Shown here one piece after another: positions 32,450 through 42,900 of a DNA stretch of 64,000 nucleotides. Below the pieces are notes generated by a model. It had not been told where the DNA came from, did not search any database, and saw nothing but the letters and a program-made list of their open reading frames with translations. Every line of letters begins with the position of its first letter. Positions within the stretch are counted from its first letter, which is position 1. Origin of the DNA: Anniella stebbinsi (lineage: Eukaryota > Chordata > Lepidosauria > Squamata > Anniellidae); contig JARDYH010000001.1 of NCBI GenBank assembly GCA_029215795.1, forward strand, positions 119,686,533 through 119,750,532, given 5' to 3'. The translations under genes and the position numbers were made by a program.

Positions 32450-32640
32450 CATAGAATCATAGACTCATAGAATAGTAGAGTTGGAAGGGGCCTATAAGGC
32501 CATTGAGTCCAACCCCCTGCTCAATGCAGGAATCTACTTTAAAGCATACCTGACAGATGGTAGTCCAGCTGCCTATTAAATGCCTCTAATGTGTGAGAGC
32601 CCACGATCTCCCTAGGTAATTGGTTCCATTGTCGTAATAT
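32450..32640 (-). mobile_element. CR1 3' end, left arm
   Basis: Complement of a CR1 tail: 'CATAGAATCATAGACTCATA', 'AGAGTTGGAAGGGGCCTATA', 'GTCCAACCCCCTGCTCAATG' and onward to 'GGTTCCATTGTCGTAAT'. It extends about 25 bases further into the element than its partner. Confidence 0.8.
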
Positions 32641-32798
32641 CTAGGGAGGTCGTGGGCTCTCCCACATTAGAGGCACTCAAGAGGCAGCTGGACAACCATC
32701 TGTCAAGTATGCTTTAAGGCAGATTCCTACATTGAGCAGGGGGTTGGACTCGATGGCCTTATAAGCACCTTCCAACTCTATGATTCTATGATTCTATG
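32641..32798 (+). mobile_element. CR1 3' end, right arm
   Basis: 'CTAGGGAGGTCGTGGGCTCT', 'GAGGCAGCTGGACAACCATC', 'GGGGGTTGGACTCGATGG' and the terminal 'TCTATGATTCTATGATTCTA' are the classic CR1 3' end. Confidence 0.85.
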
Positions 32799-32865
32799 AA
32801 GCTTACATATGATGCTTCCATTAACTGAACACAAATGGCTCAAATCTTTAGGGTGGACAGATGAA

Positions 32866-34560
32866 GATGTTTTCTGTCAGATGTTTCAAAATTAAAAGGT
32901 ATATCAAATGAATTCTTGCCAACACTGAATGAAGTAGCATTATTTTTTTGAGACTATTTTGTTCAGTGTTAGTAAAAATTCATTTGACATACTTCTTGTA
33001 TTTTGGACATCACAAGAAAAATAGTGGTAAATTAGGTGTGAAGAGAGTTAGATGATAACATGGTAATAGAAATGTACAAGACAATGATAAATAGAAGGAG
33101 CTGGCTCTATTTAAGGTGGATAAAAGAAAAGAAGATTAACATGTGACAAGATACTGATCATAATGTACTGAATTACTTTTTCCCAACTGGTCAACTTCTT
33201 TTTTCTATATCAGCCCTGGACAGTTGTCACAACCTTCAAAAATCAGTTATGACTAAATCCAATTGAAAGAAATACAGTAGGACTCAGTTACCAATAATTT
33301 AAATGTCATTAATTTCAGTGGGATTTCACAACAATTAACTTTTGGTGAATTGTATTAAGAATGTTCTTCCACTAACAAGTATAACAGTCTTTAGTCCTCC
33401 TTTCCTAAATGAAAAATATGCAGGATATAGTTAGAAAGTTACAATATCACACACTCTAAAATGTAAGCAGAATAGAACTTTCCGAAGAGGGGGAAATTAA
33501 CTTTTCTTAAATAAAGTTACATTTCATTTATATACAAAGTAAACTAGGTGATTTAATTACATATAAAAAGAAATAATTAAAGCTAGCAAGCATTTATTAT
33601 TTGTTAAGCAAAAACAACCCAAAGCATTGCAATTTTGCCTTATGTGCTAAAAATACAAAGGCCTAACCTTTGCTAGCTGCCACTAGTGGCAAATTCACTT
33701 TTTGCCGAAGACATGGGCTTTACAAGGCCAACAAACTGCTCAAGATTTGCAATGTACATCTTCAAAATAATTCAAAGGGCTACTGAGTTACTGGACACTC
33801 TTCAGCTAAATCTGACTCACCAAATAGAATTTAATCAAAATAAAATCAAGCATAACACTAAAACCTATAGGGCATTAAAGCTATCTGCCATAACCTATCA
33901 ATGATCTTTCAAGAATTCTGCTTTAAATAAGCACCAAGGAGAGGGTATAGCAGAGTTATGGAAGGTGTTCTCCTAGCATCCTTCATTGTTTATCCAAATA
34001 GCTTGGATTGTAACACAGGGAAACAAAACCAAAAGCAGAACTACACAGGAAACTATAATGGCATACATAACCTTACATCTTTGGTCTGTACCATTTCAAG
34101 TACAGCCAAGGTCATTAGACAGCAACAATTCATTATTTTCAGGCAGCTGTTCATTGGCATAGCTAAAATGATCTGCTCACAAATCGCTTTCTGCAAGACA
34201 GGTGTCCATACCATAATTAGCTCTAATGGGGCAATGTTATTGACAAAGTATCAGCAGAACACTGAAGCAAAGGACAAGAACAAAGGGTGAGCTACCGTCC
34301 TAGACCTGAGGTGTTTCTCCTTCTGATATGGGCCTCATTTACTGATGGATACAACAATAAGTGTTAAGAAGATGCCTGAGGAAGTTTTATCCTAGAATTC
34401 TACATTATTCCATTTACTAGACCCTCCACTATACTTCAGTGTACTTTCAAGAGGACACAAATATCTACTTTTCTCAGTTCAGAGCCAATTACTATAACAG
34501 ATAAAATAACATGGTTTAAAGGAAGTCTGAACTGTTTTATAATAACCCCCATGATTAATA
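32866..34560. other. Unassigned A/T-rich sequence
   Basis: About 1.7 kb with no gene or recognised repeat. A 110-codon frame at 33958-34290 shows no motif. Confidence 0.3.
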
Positions 34561-34589
34561 TTCAGAGGCAGGGAGGGAGAGGGAGGTGA

Positions 34590-34840
34590 GTCCAGTGAGT
34601 CCAATGGACTCACCTGGACTCATGACCAGCCTTGCGCCAGGTTTCCAGGGCAGGCGGGGCCCAGTGGCCCAGCACCACGCTGAATCATCCCGAAGTGCCC
34701 GAGGCTTCAGTGCCCATCTGTTTCAGCCTTGGGGCGCCTTGGCCCAACCCAGTGCTGCCTTGGATTCGGGCTGAAGTGGGCTGGATTGGCCCACTTCAGC
34801 TTGGATTCAGAGATTCGACCTGAGGCAGTGCACATCTCTA
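34590..34840. mobile_element. Family G-like fragment, right end only
   Basis: The right end 'GGCAGTGCACATCTCTA' matches the G terminus TAGAGGTGTGCA in complement. The body is GC-rich with GATTCGG and GCTTGGATTC words and a hairpin 'GCTGAAGTGGG' / 'CCCACTTCAGC' at about 34770-34800. No left terminus or target duplication is found, so it is truncated or a different subfamily. Confidence 0.45.
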
Positions 34841-34891
34841 CTTTTAACCCACCACTTTAGCATGGCTTCGACTTCCAGATTGGTTCCTTTA

Positions 34892-35177
34892 CACATTTTC
34901 CCCCAGGGGGTTTCTTTCTCTGCCTTTCTATGTATTCCATTACACAACCACTAGGTGGAGCTGTGGGATAACAGAATTGCACAAATGCATCAAGGTTTCA
35001 TGCCACCATTCACGGAAGTACCAACCTTTCCTCATTAGGGGAAAAAAACCCACTGATGGTTGCAAAGAATGGGAAAGGCCCTGGAGGAGGAGGAGGAGGA
35101 GGAGGAGGAGGAGGAAAGCATACTACCATGAGTGATGAATAATAAGTGCATAATAAATGCCTGGTGTAGGAAAGCTC
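34892..35177 (+). mobile_element. Family E MITE with an internal (GGA)n expansion
   Basis: 'TTTTCCCCCAGGGGGTTTCT', 'ACCACTAGGTGGAGCTGTGG', 'CATGAGTGATGAATAATAAG', 'TGCATAATAAATGCCTGGTG' and 'TAGGAAAGCTC' follow the E order. A (GGA)n microsatellite at 35082-35115 lies where other copies have a simple AGGAG word. Confidence 0.5.
35082..35115. repeat. (GGA)n microsatellite
   Basis: About eleven GGA units inside the E element. Confidence 0.9.
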
Positions 35178-35622
35178 AATGAGCAGCGAGATGGGATCTT
35201 TCTACCCACTTTCTCCACACCATGTATAACTTTAACCCTCTATCATGTCTTCTATTACTAACATTTTTTTCTAAACTAAAATGCCCCAACCATTGTGCAA
35301 CCTTTCCACATAGGGGGCTACCCTTTTCTTTACCTTTTCCAAGTCTATAATATCCTTTCTGAAATATAAGACTGTTCAGAGGATTCCAAGTGTGGTTGAA
35401 CTACAAATTGGAATACAGGCATTAAGTTCTTGGCAGATTTATTTTTGATCCCTTTCCTCACAATTCCTAACAAGGAATGAGCCTTCTTACAACAGCCACC
35501 CACTGGCTTAACATATTCATGTGAGTATTTTAGACATTACAAAGATAGCATATCTTTGATCCTTTTCCTGCTTGTCCAAATTAAGGGAGAATTAATGTCA
35601 GGATCAAACCTCAGACAATGGC

Positions 35623-35807
35623 CCAGTTTGCACAATCACCATAGTTTAAAAAAACCAGGCACACGCCTGGCACCACTTACAAGCCCAGAAGCAGCTTGTC
35701 ATGTCATCTGAACCCAGGTGGCATGGCTTAGTGGAGGGGGAAACAACCTTCAAATAACTGCACAACAGGCCATATTTAAGCCGCAGTGATCATGCAAACT
35801 GGGTCAA
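35623..35807. mobile_element. MITE with GGCCCAGTTTGCAC ends (185 bp)
   Basis: The left end 'GGCCCAGTTTGCACAATCAC' and the right end, complemented, 'GACCCAGTTTGCATGATCAC' are inverted repeats of about 25 bp. The inside holds 'CATGTCATCTGAACCCAGG', also seen in the palindrome at 24.7 kb as 'TCTGAACCC'. Non-coding. Confidence 0.6.
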
Positions 35808-37414
35808 TAGCTATATTTAAGCCAAATAAAGGAGCCAGGTTTGAACAGAAGTGAAACTGGAAAAGTAGGGAAAAATAAAGGTCATGTGAGACAAAAGTTC
35901 AGCAGCATCCCTGTGATGTAAAGACAAAGTAAGGGAGTTGAGAGGAAATGGGATTTTGCTGCCTAATATATTACTATTTGGGGTGGATAAGAAGAATGCA
36001 TTGATTCTTACATACCACTGGGCTCTCCTCGATGACTTAACAGCATGGAGTCTGGCACCTACTGGTTAATAGGTACACTTTCAATATGATCAATACAGGC
36101 TCATCACACAGCTGGCAATATTGAGCAACTTTTTTGAGGTTCAGTATGCAGCATTTATGTTCTTTCTTGGTTGCCTAATTCTCACCTTGTGGGTTTTGAT
36201 GACACAACAATAATGAGTTTTTAAAGAGATGGCTAATAACAATGGATAACAACAGAAACTCTGCCCCTGAACGTCCCAAAGCTTTCCAGAAGTTTGAATC
36301 TGCATCTGCTATCACACATTACCAAAATATTTATGAATAAAGATGGCAACAAGGGGACAAAGAAGAGGAATACAAGATCAAGAAAATATAGTATGTGCTA
36401 GGCTGAAACTGAAGAGTAATTGAAGTGGCAGAACTTTTTGTAATAAAATTCAACAATCCTTCCATGTCTTCTTCTGTTTTATTTTTCTTAGCAAGCAATT
36501 TCACAAAAGTGATTAGTTTGGTTTGGATTTCTTTTTTCTTCATATTCTTTTTAAAATAGAAACAACATCTCAAGCTTCCATTAGTAGAGCACTGAAAGAC
36601 ATGGCGCAACTTCACCATGTTGACATGTTTCGCGGAATTATTAGGCAACAGTGGAAGACACAGTGGAATCTGACTCAAGGCACCTTCCAGACAGGTATCA
36701 CCAAGAGGATACTTAGCATTTTATACACTCTTAATTTAACTGCCTGGCACAATCTGGGCTGGAATGTGCTTTCTCAAAGCGCGCACACACCAATGGCCAA
36801 ACTGAGATCCCGAGACCAGACCCAGGGAGATTAATAAAACTTATGCTCATATGAACCTGCCCTTGAACGTAAATCCACAACTGAGCCTCTGTTCTGTGTG
36901 TTCCCCATGATAAGAAGAACCATAGCTGGCTAAGAGATCCAACCTTTTCAGTCACAGTACTTAAATCATAGAACGCCTTCCCAAAGGAGACCTACTTGGC
37001 TTCCTCATTCTTTGCTCTCTCTAGTGAACTGTAAAAATGTATTTGCTGCAGTAGGGGTACACAACTTTTTCATCCTCAAAGGCCATATCGGATATTTGCT
37101 GGAGTGACAGGAGTTTCATGTGTGCATCCGTGCACTTCCATGCACACCCCTATGCACATTCAACTCACACATGCACCACTTATTCACATTGTGTTTGTCT
37201 TGTAAACATTCGAATGTTTAAAAACCTTCTGTTTAAGAAGGTGAAAGTGGGCAATTTGTGCTGCATTCCTTTGAGGGGTCATCTGTCATGTTCTGGAGTC
37301 CCCTATCCTGCTTATGTCCACCCTCTCAGGCCTGATCTACACCTTGTGTAAAATCATTCTGATCCTATCATGGTAACCTTATATCTCTCTTGTGCATTTA
37401 TATCTTATAGGACA
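35808..37414. other. Unassigned sequence
   Basis: No gene is recognised. The opposite-strand frames at 36.3-36.8 kb (115 and 103 codons) overlap each other and have no motif. A phrase at 37330-37350 ('GGCCTGATCTACACCTTG') resembles a D terminus but lacks a partner. Confidence 0.3.
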
Positions 37415-38040
37415 GACAATGACATTTGTTGGAGAGCTCCATCACACCAGCGATTTAGTGCACTCTTGCCATGCCTGTCCTGCTGACATCCCACCTCTTC
37501 CCCAGCCTTTCTTAGAATGCTAAAAGTCTGGATTATTTTCCCTAAGCACATTCAATGTGCCCTAAGCCTCCGTGTAGTTTTAAAGGAACTGGGAGCTTGA
37601 ATGGATTGCATCAGATCCTGGCAGGGAAAAGCAATCTCTCCCAGCAGCTGGCTCCAAGCCTCAATATAAAATCCAAACCTTGCATCCCAAGCTTGAAAGC
37701 ATTTTTTAAAATCATTCAATGCCTGAATCTCTGCAGAGATGCCCCCAAAGAGCCAGACTAAAGGGTCATTCCATATTTGCCTGGCAGAAAGGCGGTCTGG
37801 TTAAAGTACTCATCTGCCAGGACCTGACTGGAGGGAGAAAGAGAAGGGGAGGGGAGGGGTGGAGTGGAGTGGAGTGGAGTGGAGTGGAGTGGCGCTTAGG
37901 AGCAAAAGAGCAGTTATTCAGGTGAAAGAGATCATAAGCTTAATGCGCTTCTGCCTCAAAAGTAAAAAAATGCAGAGGCAAACCGGGGTGGGGGGTGGGG
38001 AAATTAGATGTGATGGAGGTCAGAATATGTTGGATAATGT
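37415..38040 (+). mobile_element. Family F interspersed repeat
   Basis: The part 37620-37990 matches 49257-49660 in reverse complement: 'GGAAAAGCAATCTC', 'CTTGCATCCCAAGCTTGAAA', 'CATTCAATGCCTGAATCTCT', 'CCAAAGAGCCAGACTAAAGG', 'TTTGCCTGGCAGAAAGG' and 'ATGCAGAGGCAAACC'. The left part, 'CCATCACACCAGCGATTTAG' and 'TGCACTCTTGCCATGCCTG', matches 62697-62740. It is a longer element of unknown class with no coding capacity. It contains a (GGAGT)n run at 37856-37892. Confidence 0.55.
37856..37892. repeat. (GGAGT)n microsatellite
   Basis: About seven units of GGAGT; the family copy at 49.4 kb has only about three, so the run expanded in this copy. Confidence 0.9.
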
Positions 38041-38151
38041 GGAATAAAAAGCAAGAAATAACACCATGAAAGTGGTATATAGAATGTGCAATGTGTCCCA
38101 ACATCAGTGCATTTCAATACTGCTATAAAGCGGTACCGTAGATCTCCTACT

Positions 38152-38498
38152 CACACAGAGCATCATCAGACAGGGGAAATTGCATTGCCTTACTGTCACT
38201 TTCCTCCCCACTTCTGCCCTACAATACTTCCTCTTTCTTCATGCTGGGGAAGAAAGAGGACGTACACAATGACCACATGGACAATTCAGCGGCCGTTTTT
38301 CTCACCCCGCTTTTCCTGCACACAGCAGGAAATGGCGGCACATTCCATTTTTAAAAATGGATTTAAAGGGGTCTGTTTTGTAATGGAAAGAAGACAAGAA
38401 GGAGCAGGAGATGCATGGGAGGCAGACATCATCAAAAGGACCTGTGGACATCCGTAAGTGGGGATAAAATGTGTGATAAAATGCTTGTCTGATGATGA
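38152..38498 (+). mobile_element. Family E MITE, both ends visible
   Basis: Inverted ends 'CATCATCAGACAGGGG' and 'TTGTCTGATGATGATC'. The right half has 'GAAAGAAGACAAGAAGGAGC', 'AGGAGATGCATGGGAGGCAG', 'ACATCATCAAAAGGACC', 'CCGTAAGTGGGGATAAAATG' and 'TGTGATAAAATGC', shared with the copies at 57.7 and 60.9 kb. A 123-codon frame across it is not a gene. Confidence 0.6.
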
Positions 38499-39186
38499 TC
38501 AATGTCACTCCCCCACCCCCTCAATCACACTTATTCACCCACTACTTTATTCATTCACTCACTGCTTTAACCATTCCCCTCCTTCAGCCTCTGCAGGAAA
38601 AAAAGACAGATGTTCTAGGAACTGGCTCTATGTTTCCTGCCAGAGAAGTCTCTTTCCTAAAGCATCCCAGGAGCATACTAGCAACAGGCCGGAACCTTTG
38701 GGCACTGCTTTCTAGGATGCTCTAGGAATGAGCTTTTTTGGCAGGGACCATAAGGTGATTTTTTTCCCCTCACATTTTCTTTTTGGTGGCAGAAAATGCT
38801 GAGAGACAGAGCTGCCAGAGAGGGCTTGAGGGTACACTTTTTTGCAGCCTTGCAGTAAACATTCAGCAGATCATATGCTGACAATGTTTTTTTATTCTGT
38901 GATTGTGTGTTGTTTGTTTCATGACTGTTTTTCATTTGCATTTATACATTGTCTTGAGGGTCCTAGTAAAAATAAAATTTACTTCCAAACTGATATGGTT
39001 TAGATTTGGGTGTAGGTATTTCTTTATCCTATTGCTGTATTAAACCTGTGACATATAGAAAAGTGTAAAACAAGTCCAAAAGATGAAGAACCAATTGGAA
39101 ACACTTCAATTCTTCTTTCTAGAAGCAAGATTAGGTCCACAGCTTTTCTGACATTAATATGAAGAGTTCTTTAAATCTTCACTCCC
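38499..39186. other. Unassigned sequence
   Basis: No recognised gene. Weak inverted similarity between 38635-38680 and 38700-38745 suggests a decayed hairpin element. Confidence 0.3.
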
Positions 39187-39743
39187 TAGGGGAATCTACA
39201 CTATAGATTTGTTACGCTTATAAAGGGCTATGACTACTCTTTGGGCCACATGACACACTTACTGTAACATTTTAAACACGTGGTAAATTTTAACGATCTA
39301 ATGTGTTTTGTTCCGTTTTTTAAATTGAAAAATCATTGTAAATTGAATAATGTGTCTTTCCTTACCATCTTATAGTCTCTGCTGTCAAACGTCTGATATC
39401 CAATCACAGAAGTGTGGGGGCGTGGCATTCATTCCTGGCGGCCAAATGCTTTCTATTGCCGTAGGCTTCCCTCGTATCTGATGTACGTGAATGAATGCTA
39501 GGGAAAGGAAGAGGGGTTTAGGAGGAAGTGGGCATGTAATCTACGGTGAGAGGAAGGAACATAACATAAAGAAATGAAGAGAAGCGACAGTGAGACCTAA
39601 CTATACGCAGAAAAGAAGGTAAAACTTATTTACTAAAACGGAAGTATAAGATAATGTGGCCTAAGACATTTTAAAACGATAAAATTCAATACATTGAAAT
39701 CAACATTTTAAAACGTAACAAGCACATGTGTAGATTCCCCCCC
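39187..39743 (+). mobile_element. Family D DNA element, divergent copy (about 557 bp)
   Basis: Ends 'GGGGAATCTACACTATAG' and 'CATGTGTAGATTCCCC' are inverted. Shared family words are 'TTTGGGCCACATGACACAC', 'TGTGTCTTTCCTTACC', 'GTGGCCTAAGACATTTTAAA' and 'CGTAACAAG'. The middle differs from the copies at 23.5 and 62.1 kb ('GTGTGGGGGCGTGGCATTC'), so it is a separate subfamily. Confidence 0.65.
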
Positions 39744-41044
39744 TGTTTAAGATCTGCATGTTTTTCTCCATTTTACACTTATTTACCTTGTTTCATCACA
39801 TCAGGAGCAATATTTAAAACTGAATTGCCACAGGTTTGCATATATCACATAGATTATAAATGTGTGATGTGCCTAAAATAACAAAGACAGGAGACATGGG
39901 TATATATTGTATAAATATATGTCACTTTTAATTTATTCAAATCCCTCTTCAAAAACTACCTTTTCCAGCAGTGACAGGGAAATATTGAAGCCCCCCCACC
40001 TCCCAACCTCTGGAAACTGCCCACCCTTGATTTAAACAGTAAGCATAATAAAGCATTGCCTAAAATATCCTTTTTAAGCTGGAGGATGAGCTTTGATTTC
40101 TGCTGGAACATTCCAGTTCTCTTATACTGCCAACAGTTACTCCACATAATGGACAAGCTCAATAAAACACTCAAAAGGTTTCAACAGCAAGAATCCCATC
40201 TAAATATTTCCCAGAAACATTGCTAGTAAGCATTTTCCAGGAAACATAATTTAATTTTCCTAAAAACAGCATTGGGTTTAATTTTCCAGCTAAACGATTA
40301 TGGTACAATATGATATATTACTGTAGTGTGTAGCAGACAGCTCCTGCCAACATTATATGATCTAGAATATGATGAGTTCTGACAGATATGTGGAATTGCA
40401 GATGCTATTGATTGCACTTTATCAACCTAATTACTCTTAATAGATGTCAACATAGGGATAGTGATGAGGATGCAACTTATTATTTTTCGGTATTACAAAC
40501 TTTCCACTCTACTCCCAGGATTAGATCCAGATTTAATCATGCTTGAAGTAGATCCATTGAAATCAATCTGACAAATTATTCAGGTCTAACTTGCATCCCT
40601 TTGGATTCAGTCAGTCTACTTGAAGCATGACTATCTAGATCCAGCCCTCAGTTCACACCTTCCTGTTCTTCCCCATCAAATACTGGAGCTGCTTTTTGAG
40701 CTCACAGGTAGATTACAGGAAAGCAGAGAGGAGGCAGTAAGGAAAAGATGGATCCATGGCAGCAGGAAAAGATGGAACCATGGCAGCAGTTGTGGAAAGG
40801 AGTAGCACTGAGAGATGAGCATCAGCCACTCCCTTCTGCTGAGGAGGGAAAGAGAGGAGCAGAGGCAGTGAAGAAGCAGGCAATGTGAGAAGATGAGTAG
40901 GCATTGGCAGCAAGAAGGAGAAGCAGGCCCAGCATCAGCAGGCAGTTTCAGGGGTTGTAGTCAGCAGAGGGCCCATTGATGCTGGTACCTGGCTATCACA
41001 TGTTAAATGCTGACTGCTACATGTCAGATCCTTCAAATTCTAGA
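39744..41044. other. Unassigned sequence
   Basis: No gene. A purine-rich AGCAG/GAGGA stretch spans 40700-40940. A possible J-like core lies at about 40515-40610. Confidence 0.3.
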
Positions 41045-41250
41045 TAGCCAATGTGATGTAGTGCGTAGAGTGTTGGACTGGGACTCAGGAGACCCGGGTT
41101 CTAGACCCCACTTGGTCATGAAACTCACTGGGTGACTTTGGGCCCGTCACTGACTCTCAGCCTAACGTTCCTCACAGGGTTGTTCTTGTTGTGAGGATAA
41201 AATGGAGAGGAGGACTATGTCAGCCACCTAGGGTTTCTTGCAAATGGAAA
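41045..41250 (+). mobile_element. MIR-like SINE
   Basis: Head 'GCCAATGTGATGTAGTGCGT', 'GTTGGACTGGGACTCAGGAG', B-box-like 'GGGTTCTAGACCCC', 'AAACTCACTGGGTGACTTTG', core 'CACAGGGTTGTTCTTGTTGT' and 'AATGGAGAGGAGGACTATGT'. The 3' end, 'GCCACCTAGGGTTTCTTGC', is short and lacks a long tail. It is well preserved. Confidence 0.88.
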
Positions 41251-42340
41251 AAGGCACTAACATGATGGGATCATAATCATTTGACACAAGGTATAAATCT
41301 GGCCTTGGCAGTGCATTTTGTGGCATTTGATTAAAAAATACATTCTTTTTTTCTTTTTCTTTTTTACTGATGTAAGTTGGGCTAGTGAAACCAACGAGCA
41401 CAGTTCCTTTAAAACATTTTAAAGAAAAGAATGGCAACTTGCATCCCTTTGAGAGACAGAATAAATGAAAAGAACATTCAAACTACTTCTTTCCATCTTA
41501 TGTCGAAAGTTGGCATTGTTTGCAATGATAAAGCAACAATATTCTGACAAGCTGTCCGACTTGTTATGAATCTGAACTTCTTTTGCTGATTTTTTTCCCT
41601 TATGCCCTCCTTTGAAACAAAACATTACCAAGAAGAAAGAGTAATTTCACACTTGGCAAAACTTGGCATTTGGCAGCAATTTGTATAGCACTGCAGAAAA
41701 ACAGAAAGTGACTCATCAACCATCCTTAGGCTGTATAGCAGCTTTTCTATTCTCTCTTGGCGTGTATGCATTTTGCGATTTTCTTGTCATATGAATACAT
41801 TCTATCGCTTTCAGAATGCTAAACTAAAAGGAAGTGATATCTTCTACATTTAATATTCAGGGCGCAATCAACTCTATGGCATGCCAATGGCTTTTATTAA
41901 AAGCAGACTCTTCACATGATAAAGGTAGGAAGACAGGACTGTGGAACACTTATGGAACTGTGGTGTGCTCTGCTAGACCTCTCTGTACATGGCTTCTGTA
42001 CACCAGACTCCTCCTTCTACTCATTGCAGTGTGGTCATTCAGCTTGGTATTTTTCTTTACTTTTGTGTAAGCATGTATATTCCCAATCCAGATCAGGACC
42101 ATGGTGCTTCAGGAGAAAGGCATTTAAGCTTTTTCCTCTCCACCATTTTTTCCCTAAAATTCCACACACAAAATACACAGGGCAGGGGCTTAAAATAAGA
42201 AAATAGACTCTATTGGGTTTTTTTTTAAAAAAAATGATGGGATATGAAATTTCAGGGAAAAAATGGACTGGGAAAAGCTTAACCCTCCTCTTCTAAAGCA
42301 CCGCAGTGCTTACATGAAAGAAAACGAAATAACAGGCTTG
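41251..42340. other. Unassigned sequence
   Basis: No recognised gene or repeat. Confidence 0.3.
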
Positions 42341-42900
42341 ACTACACCGATGTGATTAGTAGAAGGTGTAGTTTGGCCCTCAGAAAACATGTACAGAGAG
42401 ATCTAGCATAGCATCCCACTGTCCCATAAGAGTTCCACAGTACAGAATCTGGACAAGCTCATGTGAGAGAATACAGTCTTTCAGATAACCTGGTTCCAAA
42501 TCAAGTAGACTTAGTAGGTCAAAAATAGTATTTTGAATTGTGTCCAGAAACAGACCAGTAGCTAGTGAAGCTGTTGTAACATGAGAGTTGCATGTGTCCT
42601 ATAACCAACTCTGGTCAAAGTTTGACAGCAGCATTCTAACTAGCTGAAGTTTTTGAGCACTCTTCAAAGCACACGATAGTATCCAAATGAGATGTCACTA
42701 AGGCATGTGTCACTATGGCCAGGTCTGCCATTTCCAGAAACAGACATAGTTGGTGCCCTAGCCTTTGCTATACAAAGGTACTTTTGATTGCTGTAGAAAC
42801 CTGAGCATCCATGTTCAGGTGTGAATCCAGGAGTACACATCAGTCTTGAAGGGGAGTGCAAACCCATCTGATACAGGTTGAGCTTGCATTCCTTGATCTA
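42341..42900 (-). mobile_element. CR1/L2-group LINE relic
   Basis: On the minus strand, 'DLAIVTHALVTSHLD' near 42690 matches the 'VVHALVTSRLDFCNAL' block of the better copy at 45.25 kb. Beyond it come 'KTSAS', a decayed 'LVxNAAxxL' region and 'TKST.FGTRLSERL' (the 'LNGLGPxYLxERL' region) near 42490. Stops and frame changes are frequent. Motif order and spacing support the call. Confidence 0.65.

Larger units (their letters stand above)
32383..32865. repeat. 483-bp palindrome holding two inverted CR1 3' ends
   Basis: The left arm 32383-32615 and the right arm 32641-32865 are reverse complements at roughly 90 % by eye, around a 25-base spacer. From outside in, each arm has 'TTCATCTGTCCACCC', 'AAAGATTTGAGCCATTT', 'GGAAGCATCATATGTAAGCT', then a CR1 3' end. 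The inverted part includes about 67 bp of non-CR1 flank on each side. The spacer GTAATTGGTTCCATTG is itself antisense CR1, so the break point lies inside the element. Confidence 0.85.

Noticed and set aside
32450..32798. Twin-primed single CR1 insertion
   Set aside because: The flanking non-CR1 sequence is mirrored as well, which twin priming does not explain.
36331..36834. Overlapping opposite-strand frames of 115 and 103 codons as a gene
   Set aside because: They overlap each other on opposite strands, lack motifs and show ordinary non-coding composition.
41045..41250. tRNA gene (A- and B-box-like words)
   Set aside because: It is the tRNA-derived head of a SINE with a SINE core and tail; four copies are present and no cloverleaf could be drawn with confidence.
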